DNA of 64,000 nt from Ascarosepion bandense. Its lineage: Eukaryota > Mollusca > Cephalopoda > Sepiida > Sepiidae. The notes under the pieces were generated by a model. That model saw only the letters and a program-made list of their open reading frames with translations. It searched no databases and was not told where the DNA came from. Below, one piece after another: positions 30,485 through 40,546 of this stretch (its first letter is position 1; the number at the start of each line of letters is the position of its first letter). The stretch lies in NCBI GenBank assembly GCA_037127315.1, contig JBBBDQ010001186.1:4040001-4104000 (forward strand), read 5' to 3'. The position numbers and the translations under genes were made by a program.

Positions 30485-30690
30485 AAGAGTCACTGGATTG
30501 TGGCTTGGATTGAGAAATCGGAGAGCCAAGTATTGAATTCCAGTCGAGTTCATTATATTCACATGTGCTAATACCCTTGACAAAGGTATGAATCCATCTC
30601 TTCTCCCCCTACTAGCTGTGCATAATTAACAGGACAGGCTAGGTTATATAGCCTTGCACGGCAACCGTTCTAGTAGAAGAAAACTCTGAA
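30485..30690 (+). mobile_element. tRNA-type SINE, diverged, 3'-truncated
   Basis: GGATTGTGGCTTGGATTGAG, a B-box region, GTTCATTATATTCACATGTG, CTAGCTGTGCATAATTAACA, and GGCTAGGTTATATAGCC. It ends before the hairpin. Confidence 0.75.
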
Positions 30691-31084
30691 CCCAAAACCA
30701 GCTTATTGGGTTCCATCAAGCTATCGTGCCCAGGCCCCGGCTGTAGTATATGAGGTAATCCTAATGGGTTGCGGGTTTCATGATCGTGATATTACCTCAA
30801 CCAACTCCAAATGGCTAAAATATCCCTTATTCCCTGGCTTTTCTATAGTAAGCTGGTATTTACCCAGAGTCCTTAGACTACGAGTACTTGTACCAGTATA
30901 ATTCCTTCACACTGTTATCTTATATGTGAAGAGGCTGTCTTCTTACAGGTCATAATACAGTTCTTGTTATAAAAAAAATACTTGTCTGATATTTTTGCCC
31001 TTTTCCTGCAGTTGCGACTCTTTTACACGGCACACATTTCGATTTCTCGCAGTTACCTGCTGAAATTTCTCGTGCAGTCACCAA
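30691..31084. other. Unclassified DNA
   Basis: Nothing recognised. Confidence 0.45.
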
Positions 31085-31317
31085 AATCGAGCAAAATCGA
31101 GCCTGGTTAGTCCCTAGATGGGTGACCTCTTGGCAATACCAGGTACTGTAAGCTTGGATGTGGGCCTCCGAATTGGAGATAGGATAGCCGCATTCGAATT
31201 GCAGTCGCGTTCTTTATATTCATTTACGCGCAAATACCCTTGGGAAAAAGTATTCACTTCCCCTGCTATGGGTTAATTAGTAGGATGTATCAGTAAATCA
31301 TTATTACTGCTGTGCTT
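31085..31317 (+). mobile_element. 5S-rRNA-headed SINE, copy 2 (5'-truncated head)
   Basis: GAGCCTGGTTAGTCCCTAGA, GGGTGACCTCTTGGCAATAC and CAGGTACTGTAAGCTTGGAT are the 3' half of 5S rRNA. Then come the body CATTCGAATTGCAGTCGCGT, ATTCATTTACGCGCAAATA and CTATGGGTTAATTAGTAGGA, ending ATCAGTAAATCATTATTACT, which is also the end of copy 3. Confidence 0.85.
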
Positions 31318-31625
31318 AGCAACATCGTCCCCACTTTGCGGCTCCTCTACCAGCAGAATGCAACTTGCGCCCCCCCCCCCCCCCGAACATACTGAACCCA
31401 CAATAAATGGTACTTTAAACAAAATAACATACTCTCGGAACGTAGATATTCCGTGATCACGAAAAAACGGAAGAAATCGCGGAATTGGCGGTTTGAAGCT
31501 CTACATTTCAATGCATTTCGGCTCTCAATCTTGTACAAGTTTTTTCAAAGAATTTTGAAAACATTTAAACCCAAATTTTTAAGGTTTTTTCCTACAGAAA
31601 GTTTGATATACTGTCAAAATATTTC
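31318..31625 (+). mobile_element. Repeat module J, copy 2
   Basis: Starts GTGCTTAGCAACATCG. Contains a C16 run at 31369-31384, GAACGTAGATATTCCGTGAT and GAAATCGCGGAATTGGCGGT, and a 3' extension (TTTCGGCTCTCAATCTTGTA, AAGTTTTTTCAAAGAATTTT) absent from copy 1. Confidence 0.85.
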
Positions 31626-31647
31626 TTGTATGTATGTTATGTATATT

Positions 31648-31822
31648 CAGTCAGTCTGTCATGTGTCATGCGTGATACACGCTTGGGCGATCATGTCTCG
31701 AAAGAGACATGACTGACTGGGCAGAAGATTATGTTGCAGTAGTTTGCTATTACTTTCTACAGTAGACTGCTTGCTAGCCAAAGCTATAGAACCCAATCTG
31801 TCCTGTTATTTAACGCATAACC
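31648..31822 (-). mobile_element. tRNA-type SINE, 5'-truncated
   Basis: Minus-strand 3' half with the CATGTCTC-TTTC-GAGACATG hairpin (31692-31713). It ends at TGGTTATGCGTTAAATAACA. Confidence 0.87.
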
Positions 31823-31829
31823 AGTATCG

Positions 31830-32200
31830 TGCTTAGCAACATCGCAGCCCACCGCATAATGTGCCCTGTGGTTCCTCTACCCGCAGAATGCATCCTGCCC
31901 CCCCCCCCAACATTCTGAACCCACAATAAATGGTACTTTTAACAAAATAACATACTCTCGGAACGAAGATATTCCGTGATCACGAAAAAACGGAAGAAAT
32001 CGCGGAATTGGCGTTTTGAAGCTATACATTACGAACGTTTTCACAAATTTTAGGTACTTTTTGGTGATTTCTTAGCTATTTTTATAGCCATTTCAGTGCG
32101 TTTCGGCTCTCGATCTTCTACAAGTTTTTTCAAGGAATTTTCAACAAATCTAAATCCAAATTTCAAAAGCATTTTGCTACATAAGTCTTAATATAATTTA
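31830..32200 (+). mobile_element. Repeat module J, copy 3
   Basis: Same start (GTGCTTAGCAACATCG), a C12 run at about 31899, GAACGAAGATATTCCGTGAT, GCGGAATTGGCGTTTTGAAG, and a longer 3' part with GTGCGTTTCGGCTCTCGATC. Three copies in 2 kb point to local amplification. Confidence 0.85.
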
Positions 32201-32696
32201 AAAAATTAGACTTCAGGCGTTTATTTAAAAAATGAAGAGGGAGTGTCAGAATGTGTTGATATAGAAGGGTGAAACAGATATCTATAATTTCTCTCTCAAG
32301 TTCATTTTCTTTTTACTTACGAATGATTTGCAGCTTCTTCGGAGCCAAAGGCTTCTATCAAAGATTATTTCAAGATACAAATATGATAATAACTTTCCAG
32401 TTAATCCTAATAATAATTTTGTTAATTTTTTTCATTAGAATAGATCTGTGGAGCTAAGGAGCCTTACGGCTTCCCAGGGCCTTGCGGCCCCCTGGGGAAC
32501 TTGCACCCCCGCAATTATGGGGTCTGCGGAGACCCTAACTACGGCCCTGATTATTGCCAAACAATTCTTGCAGTCTAAAATTATTATTATGGATTGAGAT
32601 AACTAGCAAAATATTGATAAGCTATAGAAATAATTAAAAATACTGCTCGAAGATATCTGGATACTGTATGTGAAGTTGAGAATTTTGGTTAACTAA
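32201..32696. other. Unclassified DNA
   Basis: Nothing recognised. A G/C-rich patch near 32460-32540 (CCTTGCGGCCCCCTGGGG) has no known match. Confidence 0.45.
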
Positions 32697-32994
32697 TGTG
32701 CGTTGTGGTGCAGAGGATATCGGCTCCGAACGAGAAACCGTTGACCCGAGTTCGAATTCCTCTTGAATTCCTTGCAATCACTTACATGCAAATACCCTTG
32801 GGAAAGGTATTAATCCATCTCTTCCCTCCAGTTATGTGTTAAATAACAGGACGGATTGGGTTCTATAGCCTTGGCTGGCAACCAGTCTACCGCAGAAAGT
32901 AATGGCAGCCTACTGTGGAATAATATTCTGCCCAGTCAGTCATGTCCCTTTCGAGACATGATCGTCCAAGCGTGTATCACTTAACTGACTGAAT
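32697..32994 (+). mobile_element. tRNA-type SINE, full length
   Basis: GTGCGTTGTGGTGCAGAGGA, CGAGTTCGAATTCC, the full body and hairpin CATGTCCC-TTTC-GAGACATG, ending CACTTAACTGACTG. Confidence 0.92.
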
Positions 32995-33076
32995 GAATGT
33001 ACGTCCATGAACAACATTTATACACTGCTGATTTTCCGGCAATATATAACACAATACTTCTTTAATCCGTACAAGC

Positions 33077-33404
33077 ATAGTCAGTTAAGTGTCATACGTG
33101 ATACACTCTTTAGGGCGATCATGTCTCGAAAGAGACATGACTGATTCGGCGGATGATTTTCTCGCAGTAGTTTGCCATTACATTCAGCGGTAGACTGATT
33201 GCCAACCAAAGCTATAGAACCCAATCTGTACTGCTATTAAACCCATAGCTATACCGCTATTTAACCAATAGCTGGAGGGAGGAGAGACGGAGTAATACCT
33301 TTCCCAAGGGTATTTGCGTGAATGCAACGAATTCATCTGGAATTTGAACTCGACTTTCCGATTTCTCGTTCCGAGCCGATAGCCAAAGCACCACAACGTA
33401 CAAT
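33077..33404 (-). mobile_element. tRNA-type SINE, full length, inverted to its neighbour
   Basis: Minus-strand full-length copy with an internal duplication (CCCATAGCT...CCAATAGCT, 33240-33272). It faces the copy at 32697-32994 at 83 bp distance, forming an inverted SINE pair of about 300 bp per arm. Confidence 0.92.
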
Positions 33405-33813
33405 CTTAGTAGGCATTTGAATTTCAGATGATAAGCTTTCTAATTCACTGTTAGCCTGAAATTTAATATTTTTTTAAATCCTAAAGTCTACCTAATACAA
33501 GGCCCTAGAGCCACTCAAGGTAGTGGTTTACTTTCAAAATGATTATGATGAATGACAGGTGATGTTGCAGGAATTGTATTTTATAAGGATAAGGATAGAT
33601 AACGATTGACCCTTGAAATGAAGAGGTTGTAACAAATAATTTTTCCTAATAAGACGTTTAAATCGATGATGCAGTAGAGATAAGAGAGATGAATAATTAA
33701 TAGGTCAGAGGTTATCATTGAACTGTGACTGTGTGACTTCCTTTGGTTCAGCAAAACGAACCATTCTTGAATCAGTGCTACCAAAAATTCGTAACTGTAA
33801 CTTGTAACTGCCC
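33405..33813. other. Unclassified DNA; segment shared with 40850-40905
   Basis: GAGCCACTCAAGGTAGTGGT at 33510 recurs in inverted orientation near 40865, a minor dispersed repeat. The rest is unrecognised. Confidence 0.45.
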
Positions 33814-34313
33814 AAAATCCACCGTAAGTCACGATTTTATCTTGTGTTGACATAAAACGTTGCTAAGCAACAATGATAATTACCAAAAATAGCAACCGCA
33901 GTTCTGAAATTTGTAACGCGGTTCTATGACGTCACACCACGTGAGAATCCGAAATGATACAAGAACCATATATTTAAATGCAATGTAATGTGTTATGACC
34001 AGATTTAAACGTGATTTTATAAAGCGTGGGTTGTTATGTAGTTATAATTTTATGTAGATGGCCTCCAATATCTGAAGGTTCTTTTTACTGTGTGTATGAT
34101 TGAGGATTATTGCATTGTTGACTAAAATCTGTCTGATATTACCTACATGACTATCTTTTTTAAGAAATGTTGTTTAATTGTAATCTGATCAGAAAGATGA
34201 CAGGTAAATCTACGGGAGAGTGTGGTGGTAGTTAAATTTTGGTAATTGTCATTGTTGCTTAGCAAAGTTTTATATCAACACAAGATAAAATCGTCGCTGA
34301 TGGTGGATGTTTT
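33814..34313. repeat. Inverted repeat with arms of about 75-80 bp
   Basis: The arm 33814-33889 (GTTGCTAAGCAACAATGATA, ATTACCAAAA) is mirrored at 34234-34313 (TTTTGGTAATTGTCATTGTT, AACACAAGATAAAATCG). The 345-bp interior includes TGACGTCACACCACGTGAG. A hammerhead-like motif follows at 34335. No transposase. Foldback MITE or Penelope-like repeat; undecided. Confidence 0.82.
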
Positions 34314-34334
34314 TATGTTAACGTCCCTGTAACC

Positions 34335-34371
34335 TCTCTGAAGGATGGCTCATGTGAGCCGAAAGCTTAGA
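34335..34371 (+). ncRNA. Hammerhead-like motif, delta type
   Basis: UCU-CUGAAGGA-U-GGCUC-AUGU-GAGCC-GAAAGCUU-AGA. Helix II is a perfect 5-bp hairpin with an AUGU loop. Helix I has UCU/AGA. AGCU is self-complementary before the cleavage base. CUGANGA has one inserted G. The copy at 28082 has the same organisation. Confidence 0.5.
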
Positions 34372-34484
34372 ACCAACTTAATAAAAAATTATCCAGATGT
34401 TGGAGAAGTTTTGTCTTTATTTTCTCCTGAAATTAAAGCCAAAATACGATGTTTAGAACGGCTCATGATATATATATATATATA

Positions 34485-34530
34485 GTCATCCGCAGATAGA
34501 TCTGTTTCGCTGTATAACAGCTCATCAGTA
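34485..34530 (-). ncRNA. Hammerhead ribozyme (alpha type) with intact core; family X fragment
   Basis: The minus-strand RNA reads GUA-CUGAUGA-GCUGU-UAU-ACAGC-GAAAC-AGAUCUAUC-UGCGG. CUGAUGA, a perfect 5-bp helix II and GAAAC are all unmutated. The 5' strand of helix I is cut at its TA by the mariner element at 34531, and helix III has one change (GUC to AUC). The rest of the X element is missing. Confidence 0.82.
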
Positions 34531-35415
34531 CACGAGGGTAATTCAATAAATAAGGTGAATTTTTTGGTATAAGGTCTTCTAATAGAGATAGATGTTTACT
34601 TTTTTTTATTTTTCAACGTAGTCTCCCAACAGTGTCACACACTTTTCCCATCTGTGCACAAGCTTCCGTTTTCCCTCAGCGTAAAAATCTTTGGACTGAT
34701 GTCTCAGCCAATCGCTCACAGAACTTTTGAGTTCATCGTCACTTTCAAACTTCGTGCCTCTCGTGAACGCTTTCAAGGGACCAAACAGGTGAAAGTCTGA
34801 AGGGGCAAGGTCTGGGCTGTAAGGAGGATGAGGGTGCAGTTCCCAGCCCAGCTCGTTAATGGTCTGCACTGTTTAGGCTGCTGTGTGAGGCCTTCGAGTA
34901 AGCAAGGTCATCATGCACAATTTTTGTGCTGCCCCAACAGTTAGGCTCAAAGTTCCTTGCAATATCATCCACTGTCACCCTTCTGTCAGACTGAATGAGG
35001 ATCATTGTCTGATTCGATCACCTCAGAAGACATCACTTCTGTAGGCCTCCCAGGCCTGTCTTAATCCTCAACATTTCTCCGTCCTTCTTTAAACAATTTA
35101 GCCCACTTGTAGTCATTTCTTTGGCTGAAACATGTGGCACCATACACAGTTGACATTCTCCTATGAATTGCAACCGGTTTGCAGCCTTCAGCAACCAAAT
35201 ACTTGATAACTTGGAGCATGTTTCTTGGTCGGCCATCTTTGTTAATCTCCAAAACTCTCAAAGTTTTTTTTTCAATCTGCAAAAAAAAAGAGAAAAAAAA
35301 ATTAAATCCCTATGAAAAAAAAGTAAATGAAAAATTAAAAAAAAAAAAGTAAGCTTCTATCTGTATTAGAAATCCTTATATCGAAAAATTAAGCTTATTT
35401 ATTGAATGACCCTCG

Positions 35416-35417
<2 letters not shown>
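34531..35417 (-). mobile_element. Mariner deletion derivative with complete inverted ends
   Basis: Ends are CACGAGGGTAATTCAATAAA and, inverted, TACGAGGGTCATTCAATAAA. Imperfect inverted repeats run for about 68 bp, and TA flanks lie at 34529 and 35418. On the minus strand, an N-terminal helix-turn-helix segment (GRPRNMLQVIKYLVAEGCKP, YGATCFSQRNDYKWAKLFKE, 35282-35061) is followed, after a deletion, by the C-terminus (ELHPHPPYSPDLAPSDFHLF, LVHRWEKCVTLLGDYVEK, 34869-34606). The catalytic first and second Asp blocks are gone. Open frames at both ends suggest a fairly young insertion. It landed in a hammerhead SINE. Confidence 0.94.
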
Positions 35418-35446
<29 letters not shown>

Positions 35447-35598
35447 TTCACATACATATATATGTATGTGTGTATGTGTGCGCGCGCGTTTGTTTTTGTT
35501 AAGATGTATAATATCAGAAATAAAAGTGAAGATTATGAGATAAAATGGATTTTTTTTAAATTGCAAAAGGAGAAAAAAGTCGTTAACTTTTTCCTAGA
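35418..35598. other. (TA)n tract then unclassified DNA
   Basis: TA run to 35440, followed by TG-rich and A/T-rich DNA. Confidence 0.6.
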
Positions 35599-35665
35599 AC
35601 GGTTGCTGCTCAATGTCATAGGACCCAATCTGTTCTGCTATTTAGCCCATAACTGGGGAAAGAAC
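35599..35665 (-). mobile_element. tRNA-type SINE fragment
   Basis: The reverse complement CCCAGTTATGGGCTAAATAG+CAGAACAGATTGGGTCCTAT equals the middle of the SINE. Both ends are missing. Confidence 0.75.
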
Positions 35666-35827
35666 GAAATAGGGCCATACATTGAGATGGAGAAAGACGA
35701 CTCTGTTTTTGAAGCCAAACCATTATTCCACCTCATTACTATTGTTTTGGTTGTTTCTGCTGCTGTTGCTGCTGCTGCTGCTATTGTAGCTCTTGTTGTT
35801 GTTGTTTGAGAGGAGTAGAAGAAACAG

Positions 35828-36010
35828 TAGAGTATTAGATATTGGCTCAGAGTGAGGAATCGGAAAGCTGAGTTTGAACGCCAGTCGAGTTCGTTATTTT
35901 CATTGACGTGCAAATAACCTTGATGAAGGTATGGCTCTATCTCTTCACTCAACAGCTATGGATTAAACAGCAGGAAAGACTGGATCCTATAGCTTTGGAT
36001 TCAATTCTAT
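35828..36010 (+). mobile_element. tRNA-type SINE, diverged
   Basis: TTAGATATTGGCTCAGAGTG, GAGTTTGAACGCC, GTTCGTTATTTTCATTGACG and GCTATGGATTAAACAGCAGG; it lacks the hairpin. Confidence 0.75.
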
Positions 36011-36299
36011 ACTCCAAACTATGGGTTCAACAGACTCATGAACCAGTTTATGACGAACCATGTCTACACATGGTTAATCAGAGAGAGGTTAATCCAGAAG
36101 AAGCAAGAAGACTTTTATTATCTAAGTTAGGTTGGCTATTTCCATGAATGACTTAACCTGTAACCCCAGCTATCTGGTCTTAACAAGGTAGTTCTAAATG
36201 GATCACTGAAAGTATTGTTGAGAAGTCATTTTACCTGTTCTATACTTTTTAGCTTAAAGGTGCTTATTTGATGCAAACTAATATCCTCATCTTTGTGGC
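36011..36299. other. Unclassified DNA
   Basis: Nothing recognised. Confidence 0.4.
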
Positions 36300-36480
36300 T
36301 GTTAACAAAGAAGGTCGAAACGTTGTGATTATAGCAGCAAATGTGAGGACAAGAGTCGGCATGTAAAACATGATAACTCTTCTTCGTAGAAGGCCGAAAC
36401 GTTGTGAAGATATCAGCAAAGATATGGACGAGAGTCTACATGTAAATCATTATAATGCCTCGTCTCAAAAAGACGAAACT
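36300..36480 (+). repeat. Two decayed units of the beta hammerhead repeat
   Basis: Two blocks, AGGTCGAAACGTTGTGATTA (36326) and AGGCCGAAACGTTGTGAAGA (36391), are followed by CAGCAAA.AT.TG..GA..AGAGTC and CATGTAAA. They align to the 3' part of the beta-type repeat at 6097-6202 (GAAACGUCGUGAAUAU, CAACAAAGAU). The CUGANGA halves are lost. Confidence 0.6.
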
Positions 36481-37099
36481 TTTATTCTTACAATCCAGAA
36501 AATTCCACTGAGGAATTGTAAAAATTTCAATAGGGATTACGAGTAACTTTTCACTGCTCGCTGAAAGACATAATGCCTTTCTGTTACTGATCTATCTTTT
36601 TTTCTTGGCTTTTTTGTGATAATTTGGCGATAAAGATTAAATTATCATTGATCTTTAACATGGTTACATCGTTCCTTCTTTTTATTCTTTGCTTTGTGGG
36701 TGGCAAATCCAATCCCAAATCATTCTCGAAACTGTATCCTCAAAAAGAATGCCAAATTCCACCCCTAAAATGTCAGCCGCGTGATATGGGCGTTAACAAG
36801 AACTCTTCGGGACGAGGAGGTAGAAGAAAAAGATTAGAATGATTTGCACTGGTCGGCTTGATACCTTAATGTCTCAGAGTTATTTTTTAGCTTCCAGCTC
36901 GAATATATTACAAACTTGATACTTTTATTTTTATACTAAGAGGATGTGAGCCCGTTTCATATTCGTTTGTGTCTAAAGTTTATCGCAATCTTTCACTAAA
37001 ACGAATCTGCTATAAGAATGACGTTGTTGGCAGGGCTAATGCGTGATGAATGCTCTCAGAACTTGTTACCCGTTTTTACCGTTACTAAGTAACAGAATT
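36481..37099. other. Unclassified DNA
   Basis: A 72-codon open frame (36624-36842) begins with a hydrophobic stretch (FLLFILCFVGG) that could mimic a signal peptide, but nothing else supports a gene. Confidence 0.35.
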
Positions 37100-37332
37100 A
37101 TTGAATTGTCCAGAAAGTTCCTGGCGATTTTGAGTCGTTCATGTTTCAACACATTTGAACACGTTAAATTTATTGATAGATATAATATGCATACGTTAAC
37201 GAGTAGATCACACTTTAAATGATCATTTGAGAAAGAAAATTAAAACAATTACTTATTTAATGTAAATTGTGCGTTCCTATGAAAATGGAAAATTATAAGG
37301 TGCATTTTAGGTGATTTTTTTATTACTGTAAA
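37100..37332 (+). mobile_element. Mariner 5' end fragment
   Basis: AATTGTCCAGAAAGTTCCTG is a mariner inverted-end signature. The following 5' UTR (AACACGTTAAATTTA, AGGTGCATTTTAGGTGATTT, TATTACTGTAAAG) matches the start of the mariner at 45335 up to the point where transposase coding begins there. It then switches to another repeat. Confidence 0.75.
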
Positions 37333-37535
37333 GTCATCATTGATCAGAGGGAAAAGAGTCACCAAGCTTCGCCATTAACGAACAGCCATCGGCACAACCA
37401 CCATCTGCTTCCGAACAGTTTCGTTTAACCCCAAATGCTACTAATTGAAGAAAAAATAAAGAAAAAAAAACATGAAAAAACAAAAACTACTTGCGTTGGT
37501 CAAGCGCACAAAAATGAAAAATTGCTTCACCAAAT
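37333..37535 (+). repeat. Dispersed repeat B, copy 1
   Basis: GATCAGAGGGAAAAGAGTCA, CATTAACGAACAGCCATCGG, CACCATCTGCTTCCGAACAG and AAAAATGAAAAATTGCTTCA are shared with 44434-44636. Both copies run into a TCTA array and then a mariner end. Confidence 0.85.
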
Positions 37536-37572
37536 ATCTATCTATCTATCTATCTATCTATCAGTTTGTTCA

Positions 37573-37628
<56 letters not shown>

Positions 37629-37637
37629 AGTCTGTTC

Positions 37638-37692
<55 letters not shown>
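37536..37692. repeat. (TCTA)n array with CAGTCTGTTC spacers
   Basis: Pure TCTA units broken by CAGTTTGTTCATATC (37562) and CAGTCTGTTCCTATC (37628). These are variants of the spacers in the arrays at 3300, 39290 and 48655. Confidence 0.95.
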
Positions 37693-37693
<1 letters not shown>

Positions 37694-37769
37694 TCCTTTG
37701 TCCGGAAATTTATGCCAATTTTTAGTCGTTCATGTTCCAACACGTTAGAACATGTCAAATTTATATAAT
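37693..37769 (+). mobile_element. Mariner terminal fragment
   Basis: CCTTTGTCCGGAAATTTATG, GTCGTTCATGTTCCAACACG and GAACATGTCAAATTTA match the starts of the mariner ends at 37100, 44668 and 45338. Confidence 0.7.
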
Positions 37770-38165
37770 ACTAGCAGTATAGCCCAGCGTTGCTCGGGTG
37801 CAATGAAAGCTTTATAACTAATTCATAGTCGTGGAGCTGAGATTCTTTGGGCGTTGGCACGAAAGACTAAAAAGCAATAGTTGTTTTCAGTCAAAATGAA
37901 ACCGTAGGTTGAATGAAAAATGAATGAATGTAAGTCAGATTTTGATTTCCGATATCGATGTCAAATAGGTTTTCCGTTGAAAACTGAATTTTGAAGGCTA
38001 AATAAGTTCTCTGAGTAAATGGTATCATGACTGAGACTAAGAACTATAATTATACCTACTTAGAGCAAAACCCGAAGCAAAAACCAAAATAAAAGGGCTG
38101 AAAACATGATTTTGATCAGATCCGATAGGGTAACAGGGTATCGATTTCCAATATCGGATTCAAAT
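37770..38165 (+). mobile_element. Dispersed repeat Z, copy 2 (3'-truncated)
   Basis: Begins ACTAGCAGTATAGCCCAGCG and follows copy 1 through GGGCTGAAAA, then diverges. Confidence 0.85.
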
Positions 38166-38245
38166 AAGTCATCCAAGAATAAACTAAGTCCATGAAAACT
38201 CATCGTACACATCGGGAGTAAAATTGATGATAGCAACAGGAGTGC

Positions 38246-38785
38246 TAAGAGCCACTAGGGATAGGGAGACGTGGAAAGCCATGATCGCCTACGTCCTGAA
38301 GGAACAGGGCACATAGAAGAAGAAGACATGCATATAAATCTAAGAGAATTACCTTTGTAGCTAGTAATGTCAGTTCTTCAATATAGAAGTGAATGCTGGA
38401 CAATATCATCGAATATAAAGGAAAAACTTGAAGCAACTGAAATGTGGTTCTACAGAAGGATGCTGAGAATATCATGGATCGAGCCTGTGAACAATGATGA
38501 GGTTTTGGAAAGGATGGAAACAAAAAGGAAATTAATACTGAGCAACATGCAATGAGGAAAGAGGGGTTGGAGAACCTGATACTAACAAGCCAGATAGAGG
38601 GGAAAAGAGACAAGAGAAAGCAGCGGATGACATATTTGAAGGACCTGATCAGTTTGATGACGGAACGAGGGGTGCGTGGTGTAACAAGAGAAGGCATGCT
38701 AAGAGCCACCAAGGATAGGGAGATGTGGAAAGCCATGATCGCCTATGTCCTGAAAGGACAGGGCACAAAAAGTAATTTAACTAAA
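38246..38785 (+). mobile_element. Family V LINE, two adjacent 3' pieces
   Basis: 38246-38326 is the extreme 3' coding end (GTGCTAAGAGCCACTAGGGA ... GGGCACATAGAAGAAG). From 38366 a second, longer piece reads SVLQYRSECWTISSNIKEKL, EATEMWFYRRMLRISWIEPV, MRKEGLENLILTSQIEGKRD and MTYLKDLISLMTERGVRGVT, with a frameshift near 38550, and ends in the same terminal block. Two 3' ends in the same orientation mean two insertions or a tandem duplication. Confidence 0.88.
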
Positions 38786-38860
38786 GAAACTTAACCAAAC
38801 TTGAACATAAGTAATGATCGTACCAAAAATAATAGACCAAGGGCTGAATGCTTGTATGTG

Positions 38861-39040
38861 CCGGTGGTTTAATGGATAATGATTTGCAATTATTAACCGA
38901 AGAGCAGGGTTCGAATTTCAACTGTGTATCTTATATTCACTTTAGCGCAAATATTATTATAGGGTTTAATCCATCTCTTTTACCCAACACCTTTTATGGG
39001 TTAATTAGTAATTTATCGCTAAAAAATTATTATCTAATTC
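38861..39040 (+). mobile_element. tRNA-headed SINE variant
   Basis: The head CCGGTGGTTTAATGGATAAT and the B box GGGTTCGAATTTC are followed by the shared SINE body (TTATATTCACTTTAGCGCAA) and TTTTATGGGTTAATTAGTAA. The end ATCGCTAAAAAATTATTATC resembles the 5S-headed SINE end, not the tRNA-type hairpin end. Confidence 0.78.
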
Positions 39041-39225
39041 ATTATTATATATCTATATGAAAAGAGGAAATAAGAGAATTGAATTTTTTTCCTTTGACAT
39101 TAGAAAAATAATTTTATTTCATAAGAACAAAATGTACGTTGATTCTTGCGATATACATTTTTTATGATGGATTCTTGACAAAACATATCAATGTAAACGT
39201 TTTCCAAAATATTCTTATATATTTC

Positions 39226-39227
<2 letters not shown>

Positions 39228-39287
<60 letters not shown>

Positions 39288-39306
39288 CTATCTATCTATC
39301 TATCTA

Positions 39307-39339
<33 letters not shown>

Positions 39340-39369
39340 CAATCTGTTCTTATTCATATCAGTCTGTTC

Positions 39370-39417
<48 letters not shown>

Positions 39418-39431
39418 GAGTGCCTGTTCAA

Positions 39432-39477
<46 letters not shown>

Positions 39478-39596
39478 GCTTGCCTGTTCAAATCTATCTA
39501 TCTATCTATCTATGCTTGCCTGTTCAAATCTATCTATCTATCTATCTATCTATCTATGAGTGCCTGTTCAAATCTATCTATCTATCTATCTATCTA

Positions 39597-39629
<33 letters not shown>

Positions 39630-39690
39630 CAATCTGTTCTTATTCATATCAGTCTGTTCCTATCTATCTATCTATCTATATGTGTGTTCT
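39228..39690. repeat. Compound (CA)n, (TCTA)n, (TA)n array with spacers
   Basis: A (CA)n run at 39230-39287 leads into TCTA/TA arrays broken by GTGCCTGTTCAAATC, GCTTGCCTGTTCAAATC and CAGTCTGTTCCTATC. A block of about 40 bp (TTCAATCTGTTCTTATTCAT) occurs twice (39338, 39628), evidence of higher-order duplication. Confidence 0.95.
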
Positions 39691-40097
39691 GACAACTTCA
39701 TATTATTTTCTTCGCAGCTTCTACAACTGGGAAACCCAGACATCCACATCTAACCCAACTCCTAATTACCAAGTTATTGCTGAAAACACACAGGGACTGC
39801 TTTTTAAAAACAAGAGGGATAGGAAAATTCTCGAAGCAGATCCATCCGTAAGTAACTCTTCACTCAACAGGAAGAATTTCAGATTTTGCAAGTACACTCG
39901 TGTTTGTAATGCACCTAACACATCGTTCAAATCCTTAACAACAAAAGGAGAGTTTAAAATATTTTTTCTGTCACTTATCATCCGAAGCACTGACTGACTT
40001 TTTGATTTCGTTCTTTTGTGGTTATTTTTCATTTTTTTTTTTAAGTTTCCGGTGTTTTTTTCAATGCTGCCAATCTCATACATACATACATACATAC

Positions 40098-40100
<3 letters not shown>
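39691..40100. other. Unclassified DNA
   Basis: Opposed open frames (plus 39560-39997, minus 40095-39766) overlap. Neither shows a recognised domain, although part of the plus frame outside the array looks compositionally normal. Confidence 0.35.
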
Positions 40101-40179
<79 letters not shown>

Positions 40180-40180
40180 G
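40101..40180. repeat. (TA)n/(GATA)n microsatellite
   Basis: TA run followed by about twelve GATA units. Confidence 0.96.
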
Positions 40181-40295
40181 TCCAGTTCGTAAACGGCGAG
40201 GAGAAACCAATAAGATCGACTTAATATTTTATATTAAGTGTTATATCTATATAGAGAGCTCAATGGCTGTTATCCAGAGCAATACGATATTTATA

Positions 40296-40460
40296 AAGGA
40301 AAACTTAACACGTCATTTAAACTGGTTATAAATTCATTCCGGCAAAATTTTTTGTACCAAATGGAACGAATATTGTGTGGTCTGATGAAATGAGCTAATT
40401 TAGCTTATTGAAATGAATTATAATTTCTAGCCAATTGAAATGACGTGTTAAATTTTCCTT
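40296..40460. repeat. Inverted repeat next to (TA)n, with a hammerhead-like core
   Basis: AAGGAAAACTTAACACGTCA at 40296 is mirrored by TGACGTGTTAAATTTTCCTT at 40441. Arms are about 50 bp. (TA)n follows at 40463. Confidence 0.85.
40376..40424 (+). ncRNA. Hammerhead-like motif, eta type, long helix II
   Basis: CUGAUGA at 40382, GAAA at 40410. The 21 nt between them fold into a perfect 9-bp stem (AAUGAGCUA with UAGCUUAUU, one G-U) closing a 3-nt loop. Helix III (AUG/UAU) and helix I are weak, so this is a candidate only. Confidence 0.42.
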
Positions 40461-40461
40461 G

Positions 40462-40462
<1 letters not shown>

Positions 40463-40497
<35 letters not shown>

Positions 40498-40503
40498 AGT
40501 CTC

Positions 40504-40540
<37 letters not shown>
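40463..40540. repeat. Two (TA)n tracts
   Basis: TA runs at about 40464-40494 and 40508-40538 separated by CAAGTCTCCACA. Confidence 0.95.

Positions 40541-40546
<6 letters not shown>

Noticed and set aside
36624..36842. Small secreted-protein gene (hydrophobic N-terminus, 72 codons)
   Set aside because: Only a hydrophobic stretch supports it. There is no promoter, splice or homology evidence, and the composition is A/T-rich.
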